Positions 20,401-27,934 of a DNA stretch of 64,000 bases are shown in pieces. The stretch spans positions 124,001 through 188,000 of the forward strand of contig NZ_JAFREP010000008.1 in NCBI RefSeq assembly GCF_017377855.1, written 5' to 3'. Positions within the stretch are counted from its first letter, which is position 1, and the number at the start of each line of letters is the position of its first letter. This stretch comes from Acanthopleuribacter pedis (GTDB taxonomy: Bacteria > Acidobacteriota > Holophagae > Acanthopleuribacterales > Acanthopleuribacteraceae). Made by a program: the position numbers and the translations under genes. The notes below the pieces were generated by a model that saw only the letters and a list, made by a program, of their open reading frames with translations, was not told the origin of the DNA and did no database searches.

Positions 20401-22810
20401 AACGTTTGACGACACGGCCCATGCCGTCGCGGGTGATGGTTTCAATGGGCACGGTTGGGGTGACGAAACCAACACCCAGCGCCGGGGTCGGAAAATCGAA
20501 TTGGATCACATCGCTGTTGGCAACGCCCTCGGTGAATTCCCAGAAACGGGAAGAACCGAGGTGGTCGTCACGGTAGCGGGTGACCTCGTCGGGACGACCC
20601 GGGCGCAAAATGCGCGTCAGGCGCCGGTCGTTGTCGTAGCGGTATTCAGTGGTGATGCCGTTTTTGGTTTCCGATTCGAGGGTGCCGTCGAAGTTCAGGT
20701 AACGAATGATGGGCGTGCTTTCGGGCTGCACCTCGTAGCGCGGGATACCAAACTGGTAATCCTGGGTGTGAATGGTGCTGACACCGCCGAAAGTGCGCGT
20801 GGCCAAATAGCCGCGATTCCGTCCGCCGGGATGGTAGCTCAGGGTTTCCACCTCGGTTTCGGTCGCGTTGCGGTGGTAAATCTTGGTGGTCGGCAGCGGA
20901 AAGCGCGGATCTTCGTATTTGAGAACGGTGCGTTTGAGCGTGGCGGGTCCGTCACGGGTCAGCCCGCGTTCTTCCAGCATGGTCGGCAAACTGAGCGCAT
21001 AGGCATCGAAACGGGTGTCGTCCGTGCCGGCGAAATCGGCAACAACACGGTGGTCGTACTCGAAAACCTGCTCGCGGTAGTAGGCGCTGTCGCGAGCTTG
21101 CTCGCGGATCCTGAGCGGGGCCAGGTAACCTTCGTGGATGCGGGATGCGTCGAGACCGGTGTCGGCGCCGTACCAGGCGTAGCTATAGTGGCGATCCAGC
21201 CAGACGTTGTCGATCAAACGACCGTGTTTTTTTACCGCGTGAATGCGCACCGCGTCGCCGCCGGCATGGCCGCCAATCGACAACACCGGCGTGTAGTCCC
21301 AAGATTCTCGCGCCACCTCAGAACCGAACAGGGTGCGTTGGGTCGCGGGCAGGCCCACCAGGTAATCGAATTCGAAGGTTTGGTAGAGGGTGTGGTGAAT
21401 CGGGGTGTTGATGTAACGCGTGGTCCGTTCGTTGAAGGTTTCCATCATCTCTTCAAAAACGGTGACCTCGATAAAGCCGCGGCCGTCGAATTCCCATTCT
21501 TCATCGGGCGAACCCTGGCGGTAAGAAAGCGCCAACCAAGATTGGCCGTGGCTCACCGAGGAAAGCCGCAAATAGTCGCGCTCGCGGGTCTCAAGTTCAA
21601 TGCAATCATCGTCGGCACGCCGCGGTCGGCAATCGCCGTCATCCACGTGGACGTACTTAAACGGCTGCACGGCCCAGTCATAATGAATTAAACCGCCGCC
21701 GGGGAGTTGTAAATCGGTCACAACGGGTTTGTCCCGTCCCTCGAGCCCGGCAGTGATGGTAAAAGTGCGGCCCTCGGCAGTGGTCACGGTGTGCAGGCTT
21801 TGGGTGCGGCGGGTTCCCGCAACAACCGTTTGATACCCAAACCGGGCCATCAGCTTGGTTTGCGAACCGTAACGGAGTTCGACTTTTTCCGGCAGGCCTT
21901 GGTGGACGCTTTCGGGTCCGTGGTAATCAATAACGAGGCGGCGCCCGTCTTGGTCGACCAACGAGGCGATGCGCGCCGGCTCGGGAACCGTCCCGTCGGC
22001 ATCCAAGCCACCGACATAAGTCACGGTCAGGGAACGGCCGTTGGGTTGGGTGATGCGAATCGGATAGAAACGTACGGCCGAACGATTGGCTTCATCGGTA
22101 ACGCGCCGTTGCGCCAAAAACTCGGTTACCTGGCCGTTGGGTTCTTTGAGGTAATAATTACTTTGGGAAAAACCCTGGAGCAGGCTGCCGTCGTCGCGCC
22201 ATTGCCGTGTGATGCGGCGCAAACTCCGGTCGATGAAATGCACGTCGGCCTGCTCGGGCAGACAACCGAAGGTGTCGCAGGCGTCCCGTGCGCCGCCGTC
22301 GAAAGGTCCCTTTTGGAACAAGGCGTCGCGACCGAAAACCGCGGCATTGCCGGCAGAGTCGACAAAACGCACCCGTTCCCAATCGGCAAAAGCGCTGCTG
22401 ATCACGCGGTTACGCGCGACGATGTAACCCAGATTAAAGCGCCAGCCGAGGCCGAGGTTATGGCTGTCGGGCGTACCGGAGAGTTGGCAAAGCTGGAAGT
22501 CGGAGCTGTTGCGGCAGTAAGGTTCCTCCGGTGTTTTGTAGATTGGGGTCAGGCTCAGGCCGGGAACACCGACGGCTTCCAGGGTAATGTTGAGTTTGCC
22601 GGTGAACTCGTTGATGTGGGTATAGGGGATCTCGGTGCGCAACCCGATTTGGTCGGCATCGGAAGAAAGCGGTTCGATTTTTTCCCGCTGGGTGGGCAAC
22701 TCACGGGGCGCGATGCGGGTTATCGGCGGTTCTTGAAAAGCAAATAGGGGAAAAAAGGAAAGGACGGCGAGGGCGAGGGCGCAAGTCCGAAAGAAGGTGC
22801 TTCGTTGCAT
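17462..22810 (-). CDS. Secreted RHS/YD-repeat polymorphic toxin with C-terminal restriction-endonuclease-fold domain
   Basis: Protein of 1782 aa. The chosen start is the ATG at 22810, which gives a Sec signal peptide (MQRSTFFRTCALALAVLSFF then PLFAFQ) behind GGAGA; a frame-extending ATG at 22858 lacks a ribosome site. After a beta-rich N-terminal region come YD repeats from about residue 720 (YDAFGRVAYETDSR, YDVVGRVV, YDGLGRLV, YDALGRLAG), then the RHS core (about 1470-1565; GLIYMRARFYNPEAG, YDPSGE), a hydrophobic pre-toxin stretch (1565-1675) and a variable tip (about 1680-1782). The tip has D1715 in RVPDFLD and E1726-A-K1728 in GEAKA, a PD-(D/E)xK arrangement similar to the Tox-REase-7 type, so a nuclease is likely. 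Composition changes from GC-rich to AT-rich near 17780, as expected for an exchanged toxin tip. Confidence 0.88.
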   Translation of the reverse strand: MQRSTFFRTCALALAVLSFFPLFAFQEPPITRIAPRELPTQREKIEPLSSDADQIGLRTEIPYTHINEFTGKLNITLEAVGVPGLSLTPIYKTPEEPYCRNSSDFQLCQLSGTPDSHNLGLGWRFNLGYIVARNRVISSAFADWERVRFVDSAGNAAVFGRDALFQKGPFDGGARDACDTFGCLPEQADVHFIDRSLRRITRQWRDDGSLLQGFSQSNYYLKEPNGQVTEFLAQRRVTDEANRSAVRFYPIRITQPNGRSLTVTYVGGLDADGTVPEPARIASLVDQDGRRLVIDYHGPESVHQGLPEKVELRYGSQTKLMARFGYQTVVAGTRRTQSLHTVTTAEGRTFTITAGLEGRDKPVVTDLQLPGGGLIHYDWAVQPFKYVHVDDGDCRPRRADDDCIELETRERDYLRLSSVSHGQSWLALSYRQGSPDEEWEFDGRGFIEVTVFEEMMETFNERTTRYINTPIHHTLYQTFEFDYLVGLPATQRTLFGSEVARESWDYTPVLSIGGHAGGDAVRIHAVKKHGRLIDNVWLDRHYSYAWYGADTGLDASRIHEGYLAPLRIREQARDSAYYREQVFEYDHRVVADFAGTDDTRFDAYALSLPTMLEERGLTRDGPATLKRTVLKYEDPRFPLPTTKIYHRNATETEVETLSYHPGGRNRGYLATRTFGGVSTIHTQDYQFGIPRYEVQPESTPIIRYLNFDGTLESETKNGITTEYRYDNDRRLTRILRPGRPDEVTRYRDDHLGSSRFWEFTEGVANSDVIQFDFPTPALGVGFVTPTVPIETITRDGMGRVVKRLQGVWSYADYETTTKYDAFGRVAYETDSRARGIAYRYDVVGRVVKTWLFALGGSVGLDQAPTTDFAYTRTADGNLITVETARTHRDGTAKVKRVEHDILGRVVRASTNGHETVVTHTAHPRGTETVTTPFNNPAYARRQVTSWLGQLMEERHPEMDEPMGYAYDGRGLRVHQYAGELPNPVWEVWNRYDGLGRLVLQEGRNLLTVGQEVLRPIKQFTFDDLNRLVRATAYNDDGFSAPVVTHYRDFNAQHQPRVIELRLPRLQPGDLAEQGRLTRDVTGVRTYQIKQAYDHLGRVREVQHPNGRVAARNHSYHHQELQVYYGRGPEDPAGPDFFKVVGATHFWTPGSAPWWRKLDGGRCQSSDCLPVFPGPATDDATLQALIDDVVARVAQTPISPAGTRSGTGPADAPEHQALADYLDLEDGSNRAAAPIQMVTFFNTFDAAHRAVASRITAAGASQALVAMNHIRYNEFGFITGFERQDAMFPEGIHINHGYDALGRLAGFSLGAETNRYGYDDAGNLLTRSGLTLWAGKTRLQLPAFQANLAGDNPYQIGTGNQFDRLGRLVANGGKHSRYRRNGRLDLVLVGTKHVPGFLRSNVEAKHFYDAFGQRVVSIRPNESRITYSIRDQNHSVITEEEVATNGLSDGNALLARRQYITHQGQAVFTETQRFIAGGLASTAYRYRMPDRTGNPILTWAPQDAPNARQQFYSPYGLQMVAGNTFEGPHGFTGHEEDPDGLIYMRARFYNPEAGCFTQPDPGRDFDATIPTSYNLYAYARSNPMGGYDPSGEVVETLWDVANIGMGVVSAVDNISQGNWGAAAIDAGGVALDIGATLIPGVPGGAGTAIKAAGGASEAGAMLAKHGTEMMAMASAAATRLQQNVKKGLAFEKKIGLPKNTSRIIIKNSRVDFRVPDFLDDFDKTIGEAKATKKIHLSSQIREYLQFAKEANYTFTLYVNQSTILTGPLQKLIDSGEIILERVK

Positions 22811-23106
22811 AGGGGTTCCGTCTCCTGCCAAACGCTGAGGCGTGAAGAAAGAGGACATGCAAGCCGAGCGGCTGTTTCTCTACATAAACCGTCGCTTGCA
22901 AAAACGCCGCGGTTGTTCATTAAAAAGCACCTCCAGCATAACACTCGGTTATGACAGCCCTTGTCGCCGTGGCGAAAAAATGGTGCAACAGTCCTGGGCG
23001 GGTCCTTGCGTTGGGAAACGGGTGTCACTCGCCCGCATTACCTTGGGACGTAGGGTCTTGCTTTTCCGAGCCAGGACCCGGGTCCCTTTTGGGCATCATC
23101 TTTTTG

Positions 23107-25317
23107 CTAAAACAACACGTTGGTGGGGGCGTCGGCGGGGTCCGGTTGGGGTAAGGGATCTAAGCCGGCGTCGGTGTCGGCGTGTTCCGCCAACAAACAC
23201 AAACGGCCGATGACACGGCAGCGCAAATCGTGGAATTGCTCGATAAAGAGGGTGGCGGCCTTGAAGATTTCGCGGGGGCCGCCGTGGCGGGGTTGGTGGA
23301 ATGCCGGCAAGGTGCCCAGATCCGTTTCGCGGCCTCCCGATTCCGACGAAAGCTTTTGGTGCAGCAAGGGCTCAACGATGACCCGCGTCATGGTGTACAA
23401 GGTGGTTGCTTTTTGTTTGAGCAGCAGGTCGCGGGCGCGGTTCCTTTTGGCGTCGGCCTGCTCCTGTTCCAGCAGGGCCGCGACCTCGGCCCGCACCAAG
23501 CGCAGTTGCTCCACCTTGGGCAGGCTTTGGTTGAGCAACCGCAGCAGCGCGCGCCAATTGGGTAAGGCCTTCAAGGCCTCGGGCACCCAGGTTGAATGGC
23601 CGATTTGATCAAAAAAGAAACCGCGTTGCCACCACAGCAGGCCTTGGCGGGTTTCGTGGCGTGCGATCAGGCGACGTACCTTGAGCATTTGCCCATTGAG
23701 GATTTCGATGTGGTTGTGGCTGAAGGGTTTGCTTTCGTTGGGCTCGGACTGGGCGAAGGGTGCGCACAAAAGCACCCTTTGGCACTGCATTTTTTGCTGT
23801 AACAAAACCTCGTATTGGTTGAGGAGGCGGCGGTAATCGGCTTGTTCCTCTTCGAAAAAGCGGCGCGCTTGTTTGGCCAAGGCCAATGGGTTGGGAACGA
23901 AGCCTTTTTTGTCCCGTTCCCAGCGTGAGGGGAAGCGCAAGCTGCCCGAGGAGAGGTTGAGGGGGCCGCGGTAGAAGCGGGCGAGCGCTTGGCCGGCCTC
24001 GTGTTCGATCTTGCGTTGCAAGGTGAGGGTTTCCACGTCGTGCAACATGTTTGGTTGGAATTGTTCCTTGAGCAAGGCGCGGTAATAAGCGCTGGTGAAG
24101 GAACGGCAGAGCTCGGAAAAATCTTGGAACAAGCTGGTAGCGCGTTCTTCGCTGACGAGGATGGCCTGCCCGCCGGCCTTGCGCACATTTTCGATGCGTT
24201 TCTGGAAGGTTGGGTGTGAATCGGAAAGGGAACGGGTTGTTTCGGCCTGTAATTGGTTAAAACGTCGCAAGGTCTCGCCGCTGATACGTTGACGGTGGTA
24301 GGCGGTGAAGGCGGCGAGGTTGTCGACCAGTTTCCCCTCGGGCACATAAAGCAAAAGTTCGTTCATGGCGAGCTCGTGGGCGAGTTGGATGTAAAAGAGT
24401 TCGCGTGTGGTTTCGGTAAAAACGTCCATGCCGATCAGACGGGCCTCGTACCGGTCGGCGTCGTACTCCATTTGACGCAGGAGGAAGCCGGTCACGAGAT
24501 CGGCGGCGGCGCCAAAGGCGACAAAAAAGAAGCGGGTAATCACCAGCAAGGCACGCGCGAACATAATGAAGATGCCGATGACCCGCCATTCCTGGGACAA
24601 GCGTTGCGTGAAGCGCTCGAGGTTGTGGTTTTCGTCGGCGACGACGCGGTGGAACCAGGATTGAACCATGCGCATCAGGGTGACCAGAAATTGGCCGTTG
24701 CGTTGGCTGAAATGACCCAGTTCATGGGCGATGATACCGCCGAATTGTTTCACGCTGAGCAGCTCGGCCAGGGGCAGGCCGATGACCAGGCGGCGTTTGC
24801 CGCGCAACATACCCCACAAACCGTCGGCCGGTCCCGCGAAGGCGTTGGCCTCGTGGGTGACGCTGATCAATTGCGGTGGTTTGACGCCCAGGACCCGTGA
24901 GAGTTGCGCGACGAACGCGTAAAGGGTCGGCTGTTCTTTTGGCTCGAGCACCTTTTGGGTGAGGTGGGTAATTCGGGTGGTGAAAACGGGGTAAAGCAGA
25001 AACGCGACCAAGGTGGCGAGGCTGATGGCCGGACCCAAATAGAGGGGTAGCCACATCAAATCTTGGATGTGGTTGAACTTCCAACCCAGGTAGTCATAGT
25101 AGACCCAAAGCAGGGAACTGAGCCCGGTGATGAGTGCCAAGTAGGCGGCGGGGAGGAGGATCACCGCGCAGGCGGCAACCAACAGCGCCAGCAAGTAGCG
25201 CGGTGATTTGGCGACGGGTTGGATTTTTTGGTGCTTCAGTTCGTTTAAGGTGCGTGAAACGGCTTCTTGATCGGGCACCACATTGTTGCCTTTGCGAAAT
25301 TTTGCCCATCCTATCAC
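23107..25317 (-). CDS. M48-family zinc metallopeptidase, membrane-anchored, with long C-terminal extension
   Basis: Protein of 736 aa. Two hydrophobic segments (about 41-70 and 88-112) precede the peptidase domain. The zinc motif HELGH is at 198-202, and EYDADRYE further on supplies the third ligand, as in HtpX/Ste24-like M48 enzymes. Classical HtpX is about 300 aa, so some 400 C-terminal residues are extra; they are mostly helical and charged and have no domain I recognise. The first possible start is a GTG at 25317 with no good ribosome site; GTG at 25281 or 25278, about seven to ten bases after AAAGG, is an equally plausible start. Probable role: turnover of membrane or periplasm-facing proteins. 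No operon partner is apparent; the RHS gene lies 296 bp downstream. Confidence 0.85.
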   Translation of the reverse strand: MIGWAKFRKGNNVVPDQEAVSRTLNELKHQKIQPVAKSPRYLLALLVAACAVILLPAAYLALITGLSSLLWVYYDYLGWKFNHIQDLMWLPLYLGPAISLATLVAFLLYPVFTTRITHLTQKVLEPKEQPTLYAFVAQLSRVLGVKPPQLISVTHEANAFAGPADGLWGMLRGKRRLVIGLPLAELLSVKQFGGIIAHELGHFSQRNGQFLVTLMRMVQSWFHRVVADENHNLERFTQRLSQEWRVIGIFIMFARALLVITRFFFVAFGAAADLVTGFLLRQMEYDADRYEARLIGMDVFTETTRELFYIQLAHELAMNELLLYVPEGKLVDNLAAFTAYHRQRISGETLRRFNQLQAETTRSLSDSHPTFQKRIENVRKAGGQAILVSEERATSLFQDFSELCRSFTSAYYRALLKEQFQPNMLHDVETLTLQRKIEHEAGQALARFYRGPLNLSSGSLRFPSRWERDKKGFVPNPLALAKQARRFFEEEQADYRRLLNQYEVLLQQKMQCQRVLLCAPFAQSEPNESKPFSHNHIEILNGQMLKVRRLIARHETRQGLLWWQRGFFFDQIGHSTWVPEALKALPNWRALLRLLNQSLPKVEQLRLVRAEVAALLEQEQADAKRNRARDLLLKQKATTLYTMTRVIVEPLLHQKLSSESGGRETDLGTLPAFHQPRHGGPREIFKAATLFIEQFHDLRCRVIGRLCLLAEHADTDAGLDPLPQPDPADAPTNVLF

Positions 25318-25450
25318 TAATTGGCAGCTGGGATGGCATGCAAGGCTTCATTTCCGCGGCGAGTAGGGTCTTAATCACCAAATGAGCCGCCTTTTTTACG
25401 ATCAAGAAAAGATAATCGTCGTCTCGCGCCTTGGTAGCGTGGGCAAAACA

Positions 25451-25790
25451 AACGGCGGCCGGCTGCTCTCGCCCCCACGGCAAAAACAACCGGCCGCCGT
25501 TCGATCCGGCTCAGTGGTTGGTGTTGAACCGGTGCGCCGGTGTTCAGAGGTGGAACCCGGACGCGCCTGTTTTTTGGAGAAAACAGACTGAGGCGAGGAT
25601 CAGGGAAAACGTCGGCGGGTCCCATTTCGCCCCCACGGCAAAATGGGACGGCCGACGTTCTGGTCGGTTCAGTGGTTGGTGTTGAACCGAGAAGCCTGTT
25701 TCTGAGGAGGGAAACAGGAGGGGAGCGAGGAAGGAGGAAGGCGGCGGCAGGCCCATTTTGCCCCCACGACAAAATGGGACGGCCGCCGTT
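25451..25790. repeat. Three-unit array of long hairpins with a conserved CCCCCACGGC-type loop
   Basis: Unit 1 (25451-25501) has a perfect 12-bp stem, AACGGCGGCCGG with its complement. Unit 2 (25608-25659) has a 9-bp outer stem AACGTCGGC/GCCGACGTT and a 9-bp inner stem GTCCCATTT/AAATGGGAC. Unit 3 (about 25739-25790) has the inner stem CCCATTTTG/CAAAATGGG and outer GGCGGC/GCCGCC. All carry CCCCCACGGC or CCCCCACGAC near the loop. Units 1 and 2 are each followed by CAGTGGTTGGTGTTGAACCG, and then by a second, smaller stem around CCTGTTT. Stem sequences differ between units but stay paired. Confidence 0.8.
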
Positions 25791-25986
25791 TGCTCCGATA
25801 GGCGACCGGGATAGGGGGACGCTGTCGGAGCGGAGCGAGGATAAGGGGTTATTTTGTGAAAAAAAGGGAGGCGGTTTGCCGCCCCCGTAATACAGGAACC
25901 ATGCAGGATCGGAACAGGTCCGGCATGTTTTGTTGGAGATTGGACTTTTCGGGTGGTTCGTGGAAAAGGTCACCCGGTTGAGGACT

Positions 25987-26049
25987 TGCCCGCATTTCCC
26001 GCCAGGGCTTCGACTGAAAAGCTGAGCCCTGGTGAGCAATGCGGACTTG
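25987..26049. repeat. Dispersed palindrome, degenerate copy A
   Basis: Left arm TTGCCCGCATTTC...CCAGGGCTT and right arm AGCCCTGGTGAGCAATGCGGAC form an imperfect palindrome. Length and outer arm sequence (GCCCGCATT...AATGCGG) match the family seen at 27540 and 63210. The inner arm has CCAGGGC where the others have ACAAGG, and it is changed on both sides so that pairing is kept. Confidence 0.6.
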
Positions 26050-26360
26050 GAGGACGGCGCCGGAGGGCGGAATGGGGTGGTTGGGCGCCCCATTCCGCGA
26101 GGCGTCAAAGCGGGTTCCCTCGCCGTTGGGTTTCGGGAGTTGGGTGTGGCGAAGGAACGCGGAAAACACAAGTTACGGAAGCGTTTGAGATGGCCGTATG
26201 TGTTTTGTGTATTGAGATCAAATCTCAATATCGACATTGAACCACAGCACCCCAGGTGCGTCAACGCCAAAAACCAACTTTTTTAAATTCAGGCGTTTTG
26301 TTGTTGTTTGGGTTGGTGTAAATAATTTTAAATAAATGGTTTAGGTGTGGATTTGGAAAT

Positions 26361-26387
26361 AAAAAAAGCGGCGGTGAAGACCGCCGC
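26361..26387 (-). terminator. Intrinsic terminator on the minus strand
   Basis: On the minus strand, GCGGCGGT, loop CTTC, ACCGCCGC, then seven T: an 8-bp GC stem with a tetraloop and U-tract. It lies about 320 bases after the stop of the minus-strand HAMP gene, with the interrupted palindrome in between, and is the likely end of that transcript. Confidence 0.8.
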
Positions 26388-26416
26388 CGCGATGGTTTTT
26401 GCTGAATGGGATAGGT

Positions 26417-26711
26417 TAGCCCGCATTTCTCACAAGGAATTCTGCTACGGGGCAAGCCATGCGATTACGAGGGTTTGCCATCCGCGGGGCGGCCGGCCGC
26501 CTTACTCGTTCGAGCCGCCTTCGCCTCAGCTGCTACGCCGATAGGTCGGACCCCGAATGGTCGGACCCCGAATGGTCGGACCCCGATAGGTCGGACCCCG
26601 AATGGTCGGACCCGGGAATGGTCGGACCCCTGTGCCGTGGCTTGGTCGTCATCTTCGTACTCACAAGGTTTTCTGCTTCTCGCGACCAATCCTTGTGAGA
26701 ATTGCGGGCTA
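26417..26711. repeat. Dispersed palindrome interrupted by a ~231-bp insertion (copies B/C)
   Basis: The left arm TAGCCCGCATTTCTCACAAGG is at 26417-26437 and the matching right arm CCTTGTGAGAATTGCGGGCTA at 26691-26711. Between them 26447-26677 is extra. Its ends are marked by an 18-bp direct repeat with two mismatches, CTCACAAGGAATTCTGCT (26429-26446) and CTCACAAGGTTTTCTGCT (26660-26677). The central part TTCTCGCGACC just after the second copy matches the centre of the intact palindromes. The outer end supplies the stop codon of the HAMP gene. Confidence 0.65.
26544..26630. repeat. 15-bp tandem repeat, six units
   Basis: Units begin at 26544, 26559, 26574, 26589, 26604 and 26620 with consensus GGTCGGACCCCGAAT. 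One unit has ATAG in place of AATG at its end and one is 16 bp long. Each GGTCGGACC is nearly self-complementary. The period of 15 keeps all frames open and gives meaningless five-residue repeats (SDPEW, GRTPN); I do not call a gene. The array lies inside the insertion in the palindrome. Confidence 0.85.
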
Positions 26712-27488
26712 GTCCAGCATTTTGGCCGCCATGACCAAACTTTCGCGCATGCGTTCCAGAGAACCGCCCAGTTTGGCCACCTCGTCGCGGCCCTTCACTT
26801 CAATCGGGGTATCCATTTTCCCTAGGGAAATGCGTTCGGTAATGTTGGTGAGGTAGACCAGCTTACGGGTGACCGATTTGGCGAGGAGCACGCTTAACAC
26901 CATGGCGACCAGCGCGAAACCCATGGCCTTGAGCATGAGGTAAATGAATTTTTCCCGCAGGAGTGCAAAGAAGGTGTGTACTTCATAATCGGCCTCAAGC
27001 AAACCGCTGATGTTGCCGTCCGCGTCGAAGATCGGGGCATAGGCGGAAATCCATTCACCATGGTGGTCGCCGTAGAGTTGGGTATGCGCCGGTTTCCCTT
27101 TAATTAGTGTATCGCGCATTTCCGGGCGGATTTGGTAGGTATCACCGATGAAGGGTTTCTCATTGGTCATGATCACGAATTCGAGGGTTTCGCCTTTTTG
27201 GCGGAAGGTATACACCTCGGTTTCCAATTCGTTGGCGGTTTTGATTTCGCGTAAAACATCACGCAGTTCCAAAAAAGCGGGCGCGTTTTGGTCGGCCATG
27301 CCGCGCACTTGATCGTGCTTGTCGCCGTCGATGCGGGTGGCGCCGGTGCGGACAATGGCCTCCAATTGCAGGCCTAGTGATGATTCTAATTCTTTGTAAC
27401 TAATGCGGTAGGAAAGGTAGGTAATGCTAAAAATGACCGCAACGCACAAGGCCGACGTGAACAAGGCAAACTTGGCTGTCAAACTCAT
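26709..27488 (-). CDS. Membrane sensor protein: TM, periplasmic Cache-like domain, TM, HAMP; ends after HAMP
   Basis: Protein of 259 aa; ATG at 27488 behind GGAGGAAGTTTC. TM1 about 6-28; periplasmic domain 30-175 with Cache-like features (EWISAYAPIFDADGNISGLL); TM2 about 182-203; HAMP 204-257 (ISLGKMDTPIEVKGRDEVAKL). The protein stops two residues beyond the HAMP, so there is no methyl-accepting, kinase or cyclase output domain. Its TAG stop is formed by the end of a dispersed palindrome, so either a longer sensor was truncated by the element or this is a genuine stand-alone HAMP sensor, a form that does exist. A terminator follows at 26361-26387. Confidence 0.8.
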   Translation of the reverse strand: MSLTAKFALFTSALCVAVIFSITYLSYRISYKELESSLGLQLEAIVRTGATRIDGDKHDQVRGMADQNAPAFLELRDVLREIKTANELETEVYTFRQKGETLEFVIMTNEKPFIGDTYQIRPEMRDTLIKGKPAHTQLYGDHHGEWISAYAPIFDADGNISGLLEADYEVHTFFALLREKFIYLMLKAMGFALVAMVLSVLLAKSVTRKLVYLTNITERISLGKMDTPIEVKGRDEVAKLGGSLERMRESLVMAAKMLD

Positions 27489-27539
27489 GAAACTTCCTCC
27501 ATCGCCCCGCTTCCGGCCGGCCGTTGTGATTGGAAAAGG

Positions 27540-27604
27540 CTAGCCCGCATATCTCACAAGGCTTTTAGTTGCTCGCGACGAATCCTTATAAGAAATGCGG
27601 GCTT
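27540..27604. repeat. Dispersed palindrome, copy D
   Basis: TAGCCCGCATATCTCACAAGG, centre TTGCTCGCGACGAA, then TCCTTATAAGAAATGCGGGCTT: a near-perfect ~64-bp palindrome 50 bases upstream of the minus-strand HAMP gene. The remainder of the gap (27605-27934) up to the permease gene shows no gene or clear motif and probably holds the promoters of both divergent genes. Confidence 0.85.
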
Positions 27605-27934
27605 GGATCCGCGGTTCTTCGAATGGATCGGCGGCGGTTCTTGCGGGTTCAAGGAAGAAACAAAAAAGGTCGCGGGCTTATTCACTTTTGACGGGGCCTT
27701 TTTGGTGATGCCTTCTCTGACGGTCTCTCTTTATCACCAACACCACCCTCGCTATGGGCGCGGACAAGAACATGCCGTCAGCCCGTCTGCGACCCGTATC
27801 TTGTAAACAACATCCTTGACCGGAACGTGTTAGGATGAATCGATTCCCACACTTTAAACGAAGAAGCGCCCGGATTTCAGCGGTGATGCATTCGTTATTT
27901 TTCCACCGCCTTATCAAAAAATGGAGATCGTTTT

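Larger units (their letters stand above)
25318..26708. other. 1.4-kb intergenic region built of repeats
   Basis: No convincing gene. Open frames here (for instance minus strand 25371-26270) are Pro/Arg/Ser-rich translations of repeats, with no recognisable domain and no good start. The region holds a three-unit hairpin array (25451-25790), a degenerate dispersed palindrome (25987-26049), an AT-rich stretch (26270-26370), a terminator (26361-26387) and an interrupted palindrome (26417-26711), each listed separately. Confidence 0.7.

Noticed and set aside
20114..21691. 525-codon plus-strand frame inside the RHS gene
   Set aside because: Antisense to clear YD-repeat coding sequence; no recognisable motif and no credible start.
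23070..23090. GGACCCGGGTCC palindrome between the M48 and RHS genes
   Set aside because: Single short palindrome with no T-run or partner copies; not enough to call a site.
25371..26270. 299-codon minus-strand frame in the repeat region
   Set aside because: Pro/Arg/Ser-rich translation of the hairpin array and palindrome; the paired stems explain the sequence better than a protein does.
26459..26825. Short frames encoding SDPEW or GRTPN repeats
   Set aside because: A 15-bp tandem repeat keeps every frame open; there is no start context or conserved flank to support a peptide gene.
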